A model generated the notes under the pieces. The model saw only the letters and a program-made list of their open reading frames with translations. It ran no database searches and was not told where the DNA came from. Source: Hyphomicrobiales bacterium (GTDB lineage Bacteria; Pseudomonadota; Alphaproteobacteria; Rhizobiales; Beijerinckiaceae). From it: a DNA stretch of 33,419 nucleotides. Below, one piece after another: positions 8,500-17,181 of this stretch (its first letter is position 1; each line of letters begins with the position of its first letter). The stretch covers positions 1-33,419 of the forward strand of contig JAIXTT010000097.1 of the NCBI GenBank assembly GCA_027483795.1. Reading direction: 5' to 3'. Made by a program: the position numbers and the translations under genes.

Positions 8500-9120
8500 T
8501 CAGACGACGAGCGCCCGGGCTTCGTTCACGCATTGCGTCTTGACGGCTTCGACCGCGTCGGGCGTGCCGACCGTCGGTCCGATACGGAGCGTGCGGATGT
8601 CCGTGAAGCCGAAGAACTTGAACATCCATTCGACATAAGGCGTCGCGAAGTCGATCGCGGCCGCCGGCGCGCCCGGACGATAGTCGCCCGCCGAGGCGAC
8701 GAAGATCGTGACGGGCTTGCCCGTGACGAGGCCGAAGAAGCCCTTCTCCGGCGAACGGCCGAAGGTCAGGCCCGGATGGGCGAGAACGTCGATATACTGC
8801 TTCAGCCGGTAGGGAACCGAGAAGTTCCACATCGGGAAGGACACGACATAGGCGTCGAAGCCCTTGAAGTGCTCGACCTGCTTGACGATCGCGCCCCAGG
8901 ACTTGGCCTGCTCGGCCGAATGCTCCTTGCCGGCGGCGGCGGCGTAGCGCGCCTGCAGCGTCGGGCCGTCGAATTCGGGAAGGTCCGCGGTCCAGACGTC
9001 GATCGTCTCGACGACGTCGCCCGGGTGCTTCGCGAGATGCGCGGCGAGATAGGCCTCCGCGGCGAGCTTGGAGAAGGCGCCCTCGCGGGGGCTCGCTTGG
9101 ATATGGAGGATCTTGGCCAT
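8500..9120 (-). CDS. azoR: FMN-dependent NADH-azoreductase / NADH:quinone oxidoreductase
   Basis: A 206-residue flavodoxin-fold enzyme. The FMN phosphate loop is SPREGAFSKLA at 10-20, and the AzoR hallmark PMWNFSVPYRLKQYID spans 96-111, followed by GKPVTIFVASAGDY. AzoR enzymes take electrons from NADH through FMN to quinones or azo dyes; the physiological role is usually detoxification of quinones and thiol-reactive electrophiles. It lies 63 bp downstream of doxX on the same strand and the pair is divergent from a LysR regulator, a common arrangement for quinone- or electrophile-responsive units. A perfect 9-bp hairpin separates it from doxX. Confidence 0.93.
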   Translation of the reverse strand: MAKILHIQASPREGAFSKLAAEAYLAAHLAKHPGDVVETIDVWTADLPEFDGPTLQARYAAAAGKEHSAEQAKSWGAIVKQVEHFKGFDAYVVSFPMWNFSVPYRLKQYIDVLAHPGLTFGRSPEKGFFGLVTGKPVTIFVASAGDYRPGAPAAAIDFATPYVEWMFKFFGFTDIRTLRIGPTVGTPDAVEAVKTQCVNEARALVV

Positions 9121-9146
9121 GGTTCTCTGTACCTCGAAATGCTTGA

Positions 9147-9168
9147 CCGGGCGGATCGCTCCGCCCGG
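9147..9168 (-). other. Intercistronic stem-loop between doxX and azoR
   Basis: A perfect inverted repeat, CCGGGCGGA (9147-9155) and TCCGCCCGG (9160-9168), with a 4-nt loop, begins about 16 nt after the doxX stop codon on the transcribed strand. It has no U-tract, so it is more likely an mRNA-stabilising or processing element, or a partial attenuator, than a full terminator. Confidence 0.6.
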
Positions 9169-9183
9169 CGGGATCGTCGACGT

Positions 9184-9612
9184 TTACGCCGGCTGCGGGA
9201 CGAGTCGCGACACGAAGCCGGGAAGTTCGGCGCGCTTCAAGGCATACGCGCCTTCGCCGGAAAGGATCACCGTCAGCGACGCCGCGATGAGGAAGGCGAC
9301 ATATTCCCAGCCGCCCTGCCCGGCCTGCCAGCCCGCCGGCAGATGCACGAAGAAGGCCCCGATCAGGATCGGCAGCAGAACCGCCGCCACATGGCGGGAA
9401 TACACGCCAAGGATGAGTGCAACGCCGCCTGCAATTTCCGCGACGATGATCGGCCAGGCGAGAAATTCAGGATTGCCGGTCTTGGCGAGGAAGCCCGCGA
9501 AGCCCGTCGGAGTGAAGACGAGAACCTTCAGGAGGCCGTGGGCGACATACATCACGCCCAGCGCGACGCGGAGGGTGAACAGGCCCAGCGGAGCGGTACG
9601 GTCGTCGGTCAT
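9184..9612 (-). CDS. DoxX family membrane protein
   Basis: A 142-residue integral membrane protein with about four hydrophobic segments: LFTLRVALGVMYVAHGLLKVLVF, FLAWPIIVAEIAGGVALILGVY, VAAVLLPILIGAFFVHL and YVAFLIAASLTVIL. The first segment with its MYVAHGLLK motif and the second with the EIAGG motif identify the DoxX/DoxD-like family. Family members are linked to thiol and quinone redox stress, often beside oxidoreductases. It is the first gene of the doxX-azoR pair. GGGAG lies about 9 nt before the ATG. Exact function is unknown; the role is inferred from azoR and the LysR gene. Confidence 0.85.
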   Translation of the reverse strand: MTDDRTAPLGLFTLRVALGVMYVAHGLLKVLVFTPTGFAGFLAKTGNPEFLAWPIIVAEIAGGVALILGVYSRHVAAVLLPILIGAFFVHLPAGWQAGQGGWEYVAFLIAASLTVILSGEGAYALKRAELPGFVSRLVPQPA

Positions 9613-9732
9613 CGGTGAAATCTCCCTGCTGCCCCGCGTTTCGGGGGTGAATGCGGTTTTCCTTTTTTCTTGTTCGCAAATAAAGTAGTCTTTCCGAAAG
9701 TTTTCATTTGCAAAAATGCAAGGTTATCCGTC
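9613..9732. promoter_or_regulatory. AT-rich divergent control region of doxX-azoR and the LysR gene
   Basis: This 120-bp gap is strikingly AT-rich between about 9655 and 9728 compared with its surroundings. It contains three symmetric elements: GCAAAT (9676-9681) facing ATTTGC (9706-9711); the 11-bp CTTTC-C-GAAAG (9690-9700); and TTGCA-N4-TGCAA (9708-9721). Nested dyads between a LysR gene and its divergent target are the expected layout of a LysR recognition and activation site. Which dyad is bound, and the -35/-10 boxes, cannot be assigned by eye. Confidence 0.65.
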
Positions 9733-10644
9733 ATGCAGCCGCTCTTATGGGACGAATTCCGTTTCGTGAAGGCCATCGCCGAGGCTCGCGGGCTCACCGG
9801 CGCGGCCGACGCGATCGGGGTCAATCATTCCACCGTCTTCCGCCGTCTTGGCGACCTCGAGAAGCGTCTGGGCACCCCGCTCTTCGAACGCCACCGCACC
9901 GGCTACGCCCCCACTTCCGCCGGCGAGGAGATGATCGCCCTCGCCGAACGGATGGAGGAGGACGTCGTCGCCTTCACCCGCAAGCTCGCGGGCAAGGAAC
10001 TGGTCCCCTCGGGCGAATTGCGGGTCACCACCAACGACACGCTGCTCGTCAGTCTCTTCGTTCCCGTGCTCGCCGCCTTCCGCCGCGCGCACCCGAACAT
10101 CCGGCTCGACATGCTGCTGTCGAACGAATCCCTCAATCTTTCCAAGCGCGACGCCGACATCGCGCTGCGCGCGACCGACGCCCCGCCCGACACTCTGGTC
10201 GGCCGCCGGATCGGCGGACTGGTCTGGTGTCTCTATGGCCGGCGCGCGGATTGGCCCGACGCGGTCGCGGGCCGGACGCCCGATCAAGACGCCCTCGCCG
10301 GCCGCGACTGGGTATCCTTGGGCGACCGCTTCGCCCATGTGAAGGCGCACCGCTTCGTCCGGGAGAACGCCCCTCCGGAGCGTATCGCCTTGAAGATCAA
10401 CACGGTTCTCGGACTGACCGAGGCGGTCGCGGCGGGCATCGGCATCGGCCCCCTGCCCGCCTTCATCGCCGACCGCAACCCGGACGTCGTCCGGCTGTCC
10501 CCGCCGAACCCCGCCTTCTCGACGGGGCTCTGGCTGCTCACTCATCCCGACCTGAAGAACAGCCCCCGCGTCCGCGCCTTCATGGATCTCGCGGGCACGG
10601 AACTGAGCAAATTCAAGGCCTTGCTGGAGGGGACGGGCGGCTGA
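9733..10644 (+). CDS. LysR family transcriptional regulator
   Basis: A 303-residue LTTR. The winged HTH covers about residues 5-65 (FRFVKAIAEARGLTGAADAIGVNHSTVFRRLGDLEKRLG, FERHRTGYAPTSAGEEM), and the periplasmic-binding-like effector domain runs from about residue 90 (SGELRVTTNDT) to 295. The wording NHSTVFRRL is typical of the subgroup that often controls quinone-, isothiocyanate- or aldehyde-responsive oxidoreductases. The ATG at 9733 has AAGG 9 nt upstream; a TTG at 9670 would start inside the dyad-rich control region and is rejected. It is divergent from doxX-azoR and probably controls that pair and itself. Its stop is only 2 bp from the stop of the convergent reductase gene. Confidence 0.93.
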   Translation: MQPLLWDEFRFVKAIAEARGLTGAADAIGVNHSTVFRRLGDLEKRLGTPLFERHRTGYAPTSAGEEMIALAERMEEDVVAFTRKLAGKELVPSGELRVTTNDTLLVSLFVPVLAAFRRAHPNIRLDMLLSNESLNLSKRDADIALRATDAPPDTLVGRRIGGLVWCLYGRRADWPDAVAGRTPDQDALAGRDWVSLGDRFAHVKAHRFVRENAPPERIALKINTVLGLTEAVAAGIGIGPLPAFIADRNPDVVRLSPPNPAFSTGLWLLTHPDLKNSPRVRAFMDLAGTELSKFKALLEGTGG

Positions 10645-10646
10645 CC

Positions 10647-11633
10647 TCAGCCGATCTCCACCACGACGCGACCGCGAACCTTCCCGTCGAGAATGCCGCG
10701 GGCGGTCTCGATCACCGCGTCGAAGGGCACCGTCGTCGTGATCGCCGCCAGCTTGGCCCGGTCGAGATCGCGGGCGAGACGGGACCAGGCCTCCTCCCGG
10801 ACGGGCTTCGGCTGGTACACGCTGTCGATGCCCAAAAGCGAAACGCCCCGCAGGATGAAGGGCGCGACGCTGGCCGGCAGATCCATGCCCTGCGCGAGCC
10901 CGCAGGCGGCGATCGCGCCGCGATACTTCGTCTGCGCGATCAGATTGGCCAGCGTATGCGAACCCACCGAATCGACGCCCGCCGCCCAGCGTTCCTTGCC
11001 CAGCGGACGGCCGGGCGCGGACAATTCGTTGCGGTCGATGACTTCCGCCGCACCGAGCCCCTTCAGGTAATCCGTTTCCGAGGCGCGACCCGTCGAGGCG
11101 ATGACGTGCCAGCCGAGACGGGCCAGCAGCGCGATCGCGACCGAACCGACGCCGCCCGCCGCGCCGGTGACGACCACGGGACCGTCGGCGGGGGAAAGTC
11201 CGTGCTTTTCCAGCGCGATGACGGCGAGCATCGCGGTGTAGCCCGCCGTGCCGATCGCCATGCATTCGGCCGGGGACAGGCCTTCGGGCCGCTTCAGCAG
11301 CCAGTCGCCCTTGACGCGCGCCCGGCCCGCATAGGCCCCGAGATGCGTTTCGCCGACGCCGAAACCGTTGAGGATCACCTCGTCCCCGGGCTTGAAGGCG
11401 GCGTTCTCGGAGCTTTCCACGACGCCCGCGAAATCGATGCCCGGGATCATGGGGAAACGGCGGACGACCGGCGACTTGCCCGTGACGGCGAGGCCGTCCT
11501 TGTAGTTCACCGTCGAATGGGTGACCCGCACCGTGACGTCGCCCTCCATCAGGAAGCTTTCGTCGACCTCGCGGAACCCGACGGTCTGGCCGTTGTCGGC
11601 CTTGTCCACCACCACCGCACGAAACTGCGCCAT
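10647..11633 (-). CDS. MDR-family NADPH oxidoreductase, YhdH/AcuI type (acrylyl-CoA reductase-like)
   Basis: A 328-residue zinc-independent medium-chain reductase. The N-terminal GroES-like domain includes [31 protein letters not shown], and the Rossmann nucleotide loop is [15 protein letters not shown] around residue 155. The NYKD and [10 protein letters not shown] text identify the YhdH/YhfP subfamily, whose E. coli and Rhodobacter members (AcuI) reduce acrylyl-CoA to propionyl-CoA with NADPH. A general enone-reductase role is also possible. The ATG at 11633 has GGGAG about 8 nt upstream and gives the family start MAQFRAVVV; a start at 11651 would add six residues. No DMSP or 3-hydroxypropionate genes are adjacent. 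Confidence 0.86.
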   Translation of the reverse strand: MAQFRAVVVDKADNGQTVGFREVDESFLMEGDVTVRVTHSTVNYKDGLAVTGKSPVVRRFPMIPGIDFAGVVESSENAAFKPGDEVILNGFGVGETHLGAYAGRARVKGDWLLKRPEGLSPAECMAIGTAGYTAMLAVIALEKHGLSPADGPVVVTGAAGGVGSVAIALLARLGWHVIASTGRASETDYLKGLGAAEVIDRNELSAPGRPLGKERWAAGVDSVGSHTLANLIAQTKYRGAIAACGLAQGMDLPASVAPFILRGVSLLGIDSVYQPKPVREEAWSRLARDLDRAKLAAITTTVPFDAVIETARGILDGKVRGRVVVEIG

Positions 11634-11723
11634 TCTCGGTCTCCCCGGCATGCTGATCGGCGTCCACTCATGGCGCGGGATGCGGCGCGGGGCAAGGCAT
11701 TGCCATGGCGGCCGAGGGAGGCT

Positions 11724-12572
11724 TCACCCGCGCGGCGGCAACCCGGCCAGCGCGGCCTTGATCGCCTTGAAGTCGCGCCAGACGAGCTTCTTCTGGCCGG
11801 GCTGACGCAGAAGATAGGCCGGGTGGAGCGTTGCGAGCGCGCGGATCGTCCGCTTCCCCGTCTCGTAATCCGTCCAGCGACCGCGCGCCTTCAGGATGCC
11901 GTCCTTGATCCCGAGCAGCGTCTGGGCGGACGGACCGCCGAGACAGACGAGAATGTCGGGATCGGCCAATTCGATCTGACGGCGGATGAAGGGTTCGCAG
12001 GCGGCCTGCTCCTGCGGCGTGGGCGTCCGGTTGCCCGGCGGCCGCCAAGGGATGACGTTGGCGATGTAAACCGAGGAACGATCGAGCCCGATCGCCTTCA
12101 GCATCCGGTCGAGCATTTGGCCGGACTTGCCGACGAAGGGCTCCCCGAGGCGATCTTCGTCCGCGCCCGGAGCCTCGCCGACGAACATCACGCGGGCGGC
12201 GGGATCGCCCGCCGAAAAAACGAGGTTCTTGGCGGTGCTCTTGAGCGCGCAGCCTTCGAAACGGGCAAGGGCCTCGCGCAATTCGTCGAGCGTCGCGGCG
12301 GAGCGCGCCGCCGTACGCGCGGCGACGGCGATCTCGTCCGCGGCTTCGGCAGCGCCCGCAAAGGGAACCGCGGCGGCGGATTCGGCACGCGTATCCGGCC
12401 TGCCGCGCTCGCGCACCGCTTCGGGACGCTCCCGCCCCCGTTGCGCTGAGGCGACGGAAGCCGCGGCGGCCGCTTCGGCGAAGCGGTCGCGCGGCGTCTC
12501 GTCGAGCGCCGCGTCGACGCCCGCCTCGACGTACCAGCGCAGCAATTCGGCGGCATCCGTGGAAAGGGTCAT
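11724..12572 (-). CDS. Uracil-DNA glycosylase, family 4 type
   Basis: A 282-residue protein. After a long alanine/arginine-rich, probably disordered segment (about 25-95), the glycosylase domain spans 98-280: motif A GEAPGADEDRLGEPFVG at 132-148, then NVIPWRPPGNRTPTP at 172-186, and motif B LHPAYLLR at 249-256. These are hallmarks of family-4 UDG, which removes uracil from deaminated DNA. Only three cysteines are present (108, 192, 210); classical members use four for a 4Fe-4S cluster, and the first cysteine of the usual CxxC appears to be absent here (RFEGC). The ATG at 12572 is the only start near the family N-terminus. It is divergent from the ETF-QO gene with a 119-bp gap. Confidence 0.92.
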   Translation of the reverse strand: MTLSTDAAELLRWYVEAGVDAALDETPRDRFAEAAAAASVASAQRGRERPEAVRERGRPDTRAESAAAVPFAGAAEAADEIAVAARTAARSAATLDELREALARFEGCALKSTAKNLVFSAGDPAARVMFVGEAPGADEDRLGEPFVGKSGQMLDRMLKAIGLDRSSVYIANVIPWRPPGNRTPTPQEQAACEPFIRRQIELADPDILVCLGGPSAQTLLGIKDGILKARGRWTDYETGKRTIRALATLHPAYLLRQPGQKKLVWRDFKAIKAALAGLPPRG

Positions 12573-12691
12573 GGCGGGATCGTATCGGCCCGCGCGACGC
12601 CGCGCCACGGTTTCCGCATGGCTCGCGAGGTTGCGACCGCAGGCAGGACGGTCCATAGACCGAAAACGGGCAGGGTTCCGGGGGTTTGGAA

Positions 12692-14368
12692 ATGGAATCG
12701 GCGGAAGCGCTTTCTCAACCGCGCGAAGGGATGGATTACGACGTCGTGATCGTGGGCGCCGGGCCCGCGGGTCTTGCGGCGGCCATCCGCGTGAAGCAGC
12801 TCGACCCGGACCTCTCCGTCGTGGTCGTGGAGAAGGGCTCCGAAGTCGGCGCGCATATCCTGTCGGGCGCGGTCGTCGACCCGATCGGCATCGACCGGCT
12901 GCTGCCGGGATGGCGCGAAGAGACCGACCATCCGTTCAAGACCCCTGTGACGGACGACCGCTTCTACATGCTCGGGCCGATGGGCGTGATCCGCCTGCCG
13001 AACGCCTTCATGCCGAAGCTGATGTCGAATCACGGCAATTACATCGTCTCGCTCGGCAATGTCGCGCGCTGGCTCGCGGGCAAGGCCGAGGCTCTCGGCG
13101 TCGAGATCTATCCCGGCTTCGCGGCGGCGGAAGTGCTGTTCGACGAGAACGGCGCGGTGGCGGGCGTGGCCACGGGCGACATGGGCATCGGCAAGTCGGG
13201 CGAGGTGAAGGACGGCTTCACCCGCGGCATGGAACTGCGCGGCAAATACACCTTCTTCGCCGAGGGCGCGCGCGGGCATCTCTCCAAGCGGCTGATCGCG
13301 AAGTTCGGCCTCGCCGAAGGCCGCGACTTCCAGAAATACGGCATCGGCCTCAAGGAACTGTGGCAGGTCGCGCCCGACAGGCACCGTCCGGGTCTCGTGC
13401 AGCACTCCTTCGGCTGGCCTCTCGACGAGCGTACCGGGGGCGGCAGCTTCCTCTATCACCTCGAGGACGGTCTCGTGGCGGTCGGCTTCGTGGTCCATCT
13501 CAATTACGAGAACCCGACGCTCTCGCCCTTCGACGAATTCCAGCGCTTCAAGACGCATCCGCTCGTCGCCGAAACCTTCGAGGGCGGCAAGCGCATCTCC
13601 TACGGCGCGCGCGCGATCACCGAAGGCGGCTGGCAGTCGGTGCCGAAGCTCGTATTCCCGGGCGGCGCGCTGGTGGGTTGCGCGGCGGGCTTCGTCAACG
13701 TTCCGCGGATCAAGGGCTCCCACAACGCGGTGCTGACGGGCATGATGGCGGCCGAACGTGCGGTCGAGGCCATCAAGGCGGGCCGCGCCAACGACGAACT
13801 GACGGCCTATGAGGCCGCCTGGCGTTCGAGCGATGTCGGCAAGGATCTGCGCCGCGTTCGCAACGTGAAGCCGCTGTGGTCGAAGTTCGGGACGCTGCTC
13901 GGCGTCGCACTCGGCGGCATCGACATGTGGATCAACCAGATCTTCGGCACGTCGCCGTTGAACCTCGCGCACGGCAAGCCCGACCACGCGACGCTGAAGC
14001 CGCTCTCGGAGGTGAAGCCGATCGACTATCCGAAGCCCGACGGCGTGATCTCCTTCGACAAGCTGTCCTCGGTCTTCCTCTCCGCGACGAACCACGAAGA
14101 GGACCAGCCCGCGCATCTGAAGCTCGCGGATCCTTCGATCCCGATCGCGAAGAACCTGCCGGTCTACGGTGAGCCCGCGCGCCTCTACTGCCCGGCCGGC
14201 GTCTACGAGGTGGTCTATGCCGACGCGGAGGCCAAGACCGATCCGCGCTTCGTGATCAACGCGCAGAACTGCGTGCACTGCAAGACCTGCGACATCAAGG
14301 ATCCGGCCCAGAACATCACATGGGTGACGCCCGAGGGCGGAGGCGGACCGAATTACCCGAATATGTGA
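12692..14368 (+). CDS. Electron transfer flavoprotein-ubiquinone oxidoreductase
   Basis: A 558-residue FAD/4Fe-4S protein that passes electrons from reduced ETF to membrane ubiquinone. The dinucleotide loop VVIVGAGPAGLAAAIR lies near residues 18-33, followed by EKGSEVGAHILSGAVVDP. The C-terminal cluster ligands are C500, C527, C530 and C533 (YCPAGVYE; NCVHCKTCDIKDPAQNI), and it ends GGGGPNYPNM, as ETF-QOs do. The ATG at 12692 follows a GGGG stretch; a TTG two codons earlier and an ATG at 12731 (MDYDVV) are alternatives. It is the partner expected for the acyl-CoA dehydrogenase at 17939-19702 through ETF, whose genes are not in the window. Confidence 0.96.
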   Translation: MESAEALSQPREGMDYDVVIVGAGPAGLAAAIRVKQLDPDLSVVVVEKGSEVGAHILSGAVVDPIGIDRLLPGWREETDHPFKTPVTDDRFYMLGPMGVIRLPNAFMPKLMSNHGNYIVSLGNVARWLAGKAEALGVEIYPGFAAAEVLFDENGAVAGVATGDMGIGKSGEVKDGFTRGMELRGKYTFFAEGARGHLSKRLIAKFGLAEGRDFQKYGIGLKELWQVAPDRHRPGLVQHSFGWPLDERTGGGSFLYHLEDGLVAVGFVVHLNYENPTLSPFDEFQRFKTHPLVAETFEGGKRISYGARAITEGGWQSVPKLVFPGGALVGCAAGFVNVPRIKGSHNAVLTGMMAAERAVEAIKAGRANDELTAYEAAWRSSDVGKDLRRVRNVKPLWSKFGTLLGVALGGIDMWINQIFGTSPLNLAHGKPDHATLKPLSEVKPIDYPKPDGVISFDKLSSVFLSATNHEEDQPAHLKLADPSIPIAKNLPVYGEPARLYCPAGVYEVVYADAEAKTDPRFVINAQNCVHCKTCDIKDPAQNITWVTPEGGGGPNYPNM

Positions 14369-14488
14369 GACGATGCGGCAAGGCGGAGCTTGCTCCGACG
14401 GTCGCAAACGGTCATGTTCGCTTCGATTTCCCGCAGGTGAAACCCGCTCCGAGAAGGCGGGATTCCGGCCGAAAGAGACGCTCGCCCG

Positions 14489-16225
14489 ATGACCCTTTCG
14501 CCACGACGTCGGTTCGCCGTCGCGCTTCTCGCCTTTCTTCTCCCGGGCGTGGTCCGGGCCGAAGTCGCCGCGCCCGCGACCGAGCGGAAGCCCCCGACGG
14601 CGGAGACGCTGTCGGGCAATTATCTGGCGGCGATCATCGCGGGGGCGGACCGCGACACGGCCGCCGCCGCCCGCTATTTCCGCGAAGCGATGCGCTGGGA
14701 TCGCCAGAGCGACGAACTTGCGGAACGGGCCTTCATCACGCTTCTCGCCGACGGATCGATGCAGGACGCCGGACGCCTTGCCGAACGCGTGCTGCGCCGC
14801 GACCCGGGCAACACGCTCGCGCAACTCGTCCTCGGCGTTCGCGGCATCAAGAACAAGCGCTTCGGCGAGGCGCGAAATCATCTGATCAAAGGCGGCCGCG
14901 GACGCGCCGCCGATGTCACGGCGACGCTGCTCAACGCTTGGACGCTCCAAGGATCGGGCGAAACGCGGCGCGCGATCGAAACGGTCGATCGGCTGAAGGG
15001 CGAGGAAAGCTTCACGCCTTTCCGCGATCTCCATGCGGGTTTGATCGCCGAACTCGGCAAGCAGCCGCAGGAAGCGGCCCGCCGGATGAAGGCCGCCTAT
15101 GAAGCCGACAAGCGCATGCTGCGGACCGTCGATCTCTACGGTCGGTTCCTCTCGCGCAACGGCGACACGGCGGGCGCGATCGCGGTCTACGAGGCCTTCG
15201 AAAGGTTGCTGCCGCGCAATCCCTTGGCGACCCGCGCGCTCACACGGCTCCGCGCCGGCGAGACCTTGGAGCCCGCCGTGACCGACGCCGTGCGGGGAGC
15301 GGCAGAAGTGCTCTTCATGCTGGGTGCCGTCGGCGGCCGCGAAGGCGACGAGATCGCCTCCATGATCTATCTGCGGCTCGCGCTCTGGCTCGAACCCGAG
15401 CATGAACTCGCGCTCCTGACCCTTGCCGACACCTATGACCGACTGAAGCAGTGGGGCGCCGCCAACGAGGTCTATGCCCGCATCGCTTCGCCCTCCGCGA
15501 TGCATCGAACCGCGCAGGTGCAGATCGGCGTGAATCTCGAACAGATGGGCCGCGGCGACGAAGCGATCGCGCATCTGGTGCGCTTGGGGCAGGAAAAGGC
15601 GGAGGACGTCGACGCGCTCGTGGCGCTCGGCAACGTCCATCGGTCCCGCAAGGCGTTCAAGGAGGCGGCGGCGGCCTATGACCGGGCGATCGCGGCGGTC
15701 GCGAAGCCGGATGCCGGGCACTGGACGCTTTTCTATTTCCGCGGCATCGCGCATGAGCGGACCAAGCAATGGCCGAAGGCCGAAGCGGATTTCCGGAAGG
15801 CGCTGGAGCTGCAGCCCGATCAGCCTTTGGTGCTGAATTATCTCGGTTATTCCTGGGTCGATCAGGCGGTCAACCTCGACGAGGCCTTCCGGATGCTGCG
15901 CCGCGCCGTCGAGCAGCGACCGCGCGACGGCTATATCGTCGACAGTCTGGGCTGGGCCTATTACCGGCTGGGGCGTTATGAGGAAGCCGTCCGGATCCTC
16001 GAACGCGCCGTGGAACTGAAGCCCGCCGACCCGGTCATCAACGACCATCTCGGCGACGCCTATTGGAAGGTGGGCCGGCGTCTGGAGGCGGGTTTCCAAT
16101 GGAATCACGCCCGTGATCTGAACCCCGAACCCGAGGATCTCGAAAAGATCCTCAAGAAGATCGCGGACGGATTGTCGGACGAGGCGCCCGCGGTCGCGCC
16201 CGCGAAGGCGGGCGGCGGCGGTTGA
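14489..16225 (+). CDS. Exported tetratricopeptide-repeat protein
   Basis: A 578-residue protein with a signal peptide (RRRFAVALLAFLLPGVVRA, cleavage near residue 24) and TPR units through most of its length. The clearest TPRs are in the C-terminal third: WPKAEADFRKALELQPDQPLVLNYLGYSW, LDEAFRMLRRAVEQRPRDGYIVDSLGWAYY and YEEAVRILERAVELKPADPVINDHLGDAYWK. TPR arrays bind partner proteins; a periplasmic scaffold role is inference. A TPR gene directly before ispE recurs in Rhizobiales. Its TGA overlaps the TTG of ispE. The 120-bp gap before it (14369-14488) holds a weak hairpin (CGGAGC/GCTCCG at 14384-14397) and no other gene. Confidence 0.88.
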   Translation: MTLSPRRRFAVALLAFLLPGVVRAEVAAPATERKPPTAETLSGNYLAAIIAGADRDTAAAARYFREAMRWDRQSDELAERAFITLLADGSMQDAGRLAERVLRRDPGNTLAQLVLGVRGIKNKRFGEARNHLIKGGRGRAADVTATLLNAWTLQGSGETRRAIETVDRLKGEESFTPFRDLHAGLIAELGKQPQEAARRMKAAYEADKRMLRTVDLYGRFLSRNGDTAGAIAVYEAFERLLPRNPLATRALTRLRAGETLEPAVTDAVRGAAEVLFMLGAVGGREGDEIASMIYLRLALWLEPEHELALLTLADTYDRLKQWGAANEVYARIASPSAMHRTAQVQIGVNLEQMGRGDEAIAHLVRLGQEKAEDVDALVALGNVHRSRKAFKEAAAAYDRAIAAVAKPDAGHWTLFYFRGIAHERTKQWPKAEADFRKALELQPDQPLVLNYLGYSWVDQAVNLDEAFRMLRRAVEQRPRDGYIVDSLGWAYYRLGRYEEAVRILERAVELKPADPVINDHLGDAYWKVGRRLEAGFQWNHARDLNPEPEDLEKILKKIADGLSDEAPAVAPAKAGGGG

Positions 16226-17109
16226 ACTCCGTGCACGGCCCGCTCCTCGTTTCCCGCGCGCCCGCCAAGGTCAATCTGGCGCTGCATGTGGTCGGGCGGC
16301 GCATCGACGGGAGACACGATCTCGAAAGCCTCGTGGTCTTCGCGGGCGCGGCCGACACCCTGTCGCTGCGACCGGACGCGCCGCTCGGCATCGCGGTCTC
16401 CGGTCCGACGGCGCCGGACAGCGGCGATCCGAACGACAATCTCGTGCTGAAGGCCACGCGGGCGCTTCTGATGCGCCGGCCCGCGCTGCGGGCCGGCCGT
16501 TTCGAACTGGTGAAACGTCTTCCGGCCGCGGCCGGAATCGGAGGAGGCTCTTCTGACGCCGCCGCAGCGCTCCGTCTCCTGTCCCGGCTCAACGGATTGC
16601 GCGCCGACGATCCCGACGTGATCGCTTCGGCCCGCGAGACCGGCGCGGACGTTCCCGTCTGCCTCGCGCCGCGGGCACGGATCATGGCGGGTATCGGCGA
16701 AAGACTCGGTCCGGCGCTCCGCCTGCCGAAGCTTTTCGCGGTCCTCGTCAATCCCCGCGTTCCCGCGCCGACGGGCGTCGTCTTCACGGCTCTGGGCATG
16801 ACGCCCGGCGATGTCCGCGAAGGGGCGGGCCTGCCCGTTCTCGCGAGCCTCGACCGGTCCGAAGGCGTGTTCGATTTCCTGAGGACGGCCCGGAACGATC
16901 TGCAGCCGCCCGCGATCGCCGTGGCTCCGGTCATCGCGGACGCGCTCGACCGTGTCGCCCATACGGCGGAATGCAGCCTTGCGCGGATGTCGGGTTCGGG
17001 CGCGACGGTCTTCGGGCTTTATCCGGACTGCAGGGCGGCGGCGCGGGCGGCCTCAGCGCTACGGCACGACCGGCCCGACTGGTGGATCAAGCCCACCGTC
17101 CTGCGCTGA
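16222..17109 (+). CDS. ispE: 4-diphosphocytidyl-2-C-methyl-D-erythritol kinase
   Basis: A GHMP kinase of about 295 residues that phosphorylates CDP-methylerythritol in the MEP isoprenoid pathway. APAKVNLALHVVGRR contains the catalytic lysine (K16), the ATP loop is PAAAGIGGGSSDAAA at 101-115, and the catalytic aspartate is D143 in GADVPVC; MSGSGATVFGLY is the third GHMP motif. No ATG is available: the start is either TTG at 16222, which overlaps the upstream stop as TTGA, or GTG at 16231. I list the TTG because of the coupled overlap, with moderate certainty. The product ultimately feeds the polyprenyl synthase encoded at 7369-8385. Confidence 0.93.
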   Translation: MNSVHGPLLVSRAPAKVNLALHVVGRRIDGRHDLESLVVFAGAADTLSLRPDAPLGIAVSGPTAPDSGDPNDNLVLKATRALLMRRPALRAGRFELVKRLPAAAGIGGGSSDAAAALRLLSRLNGLRADDPDVIASARETGADVPVCLAPRARIMAGIGERLGPALRLPKLFAVLVNPRVPAPTGVVFTALGMTPGDVREGAGLPVLASLDRSEGVFDFLRTARNDLQPPAIAVAPVIADALDRVAHTAECSLARMSGSGATVFGLYPDCRAAARAASALRHDRPDWWIKPTVLR

Positions 17110-17181
17110 GGCTCGCGCCCCGCCGATCTCTTCGGTCACCCCTCCGGTTTCAGGGCAAAGCCAAGCGGAGGCCCGGGTCGG

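Noticed and set aside
10642-10649. Terminator between the LysR and reductase genes
   Set aside because: The stop codons are only 2 bp apart; any termination must lie inside the opposing gene.
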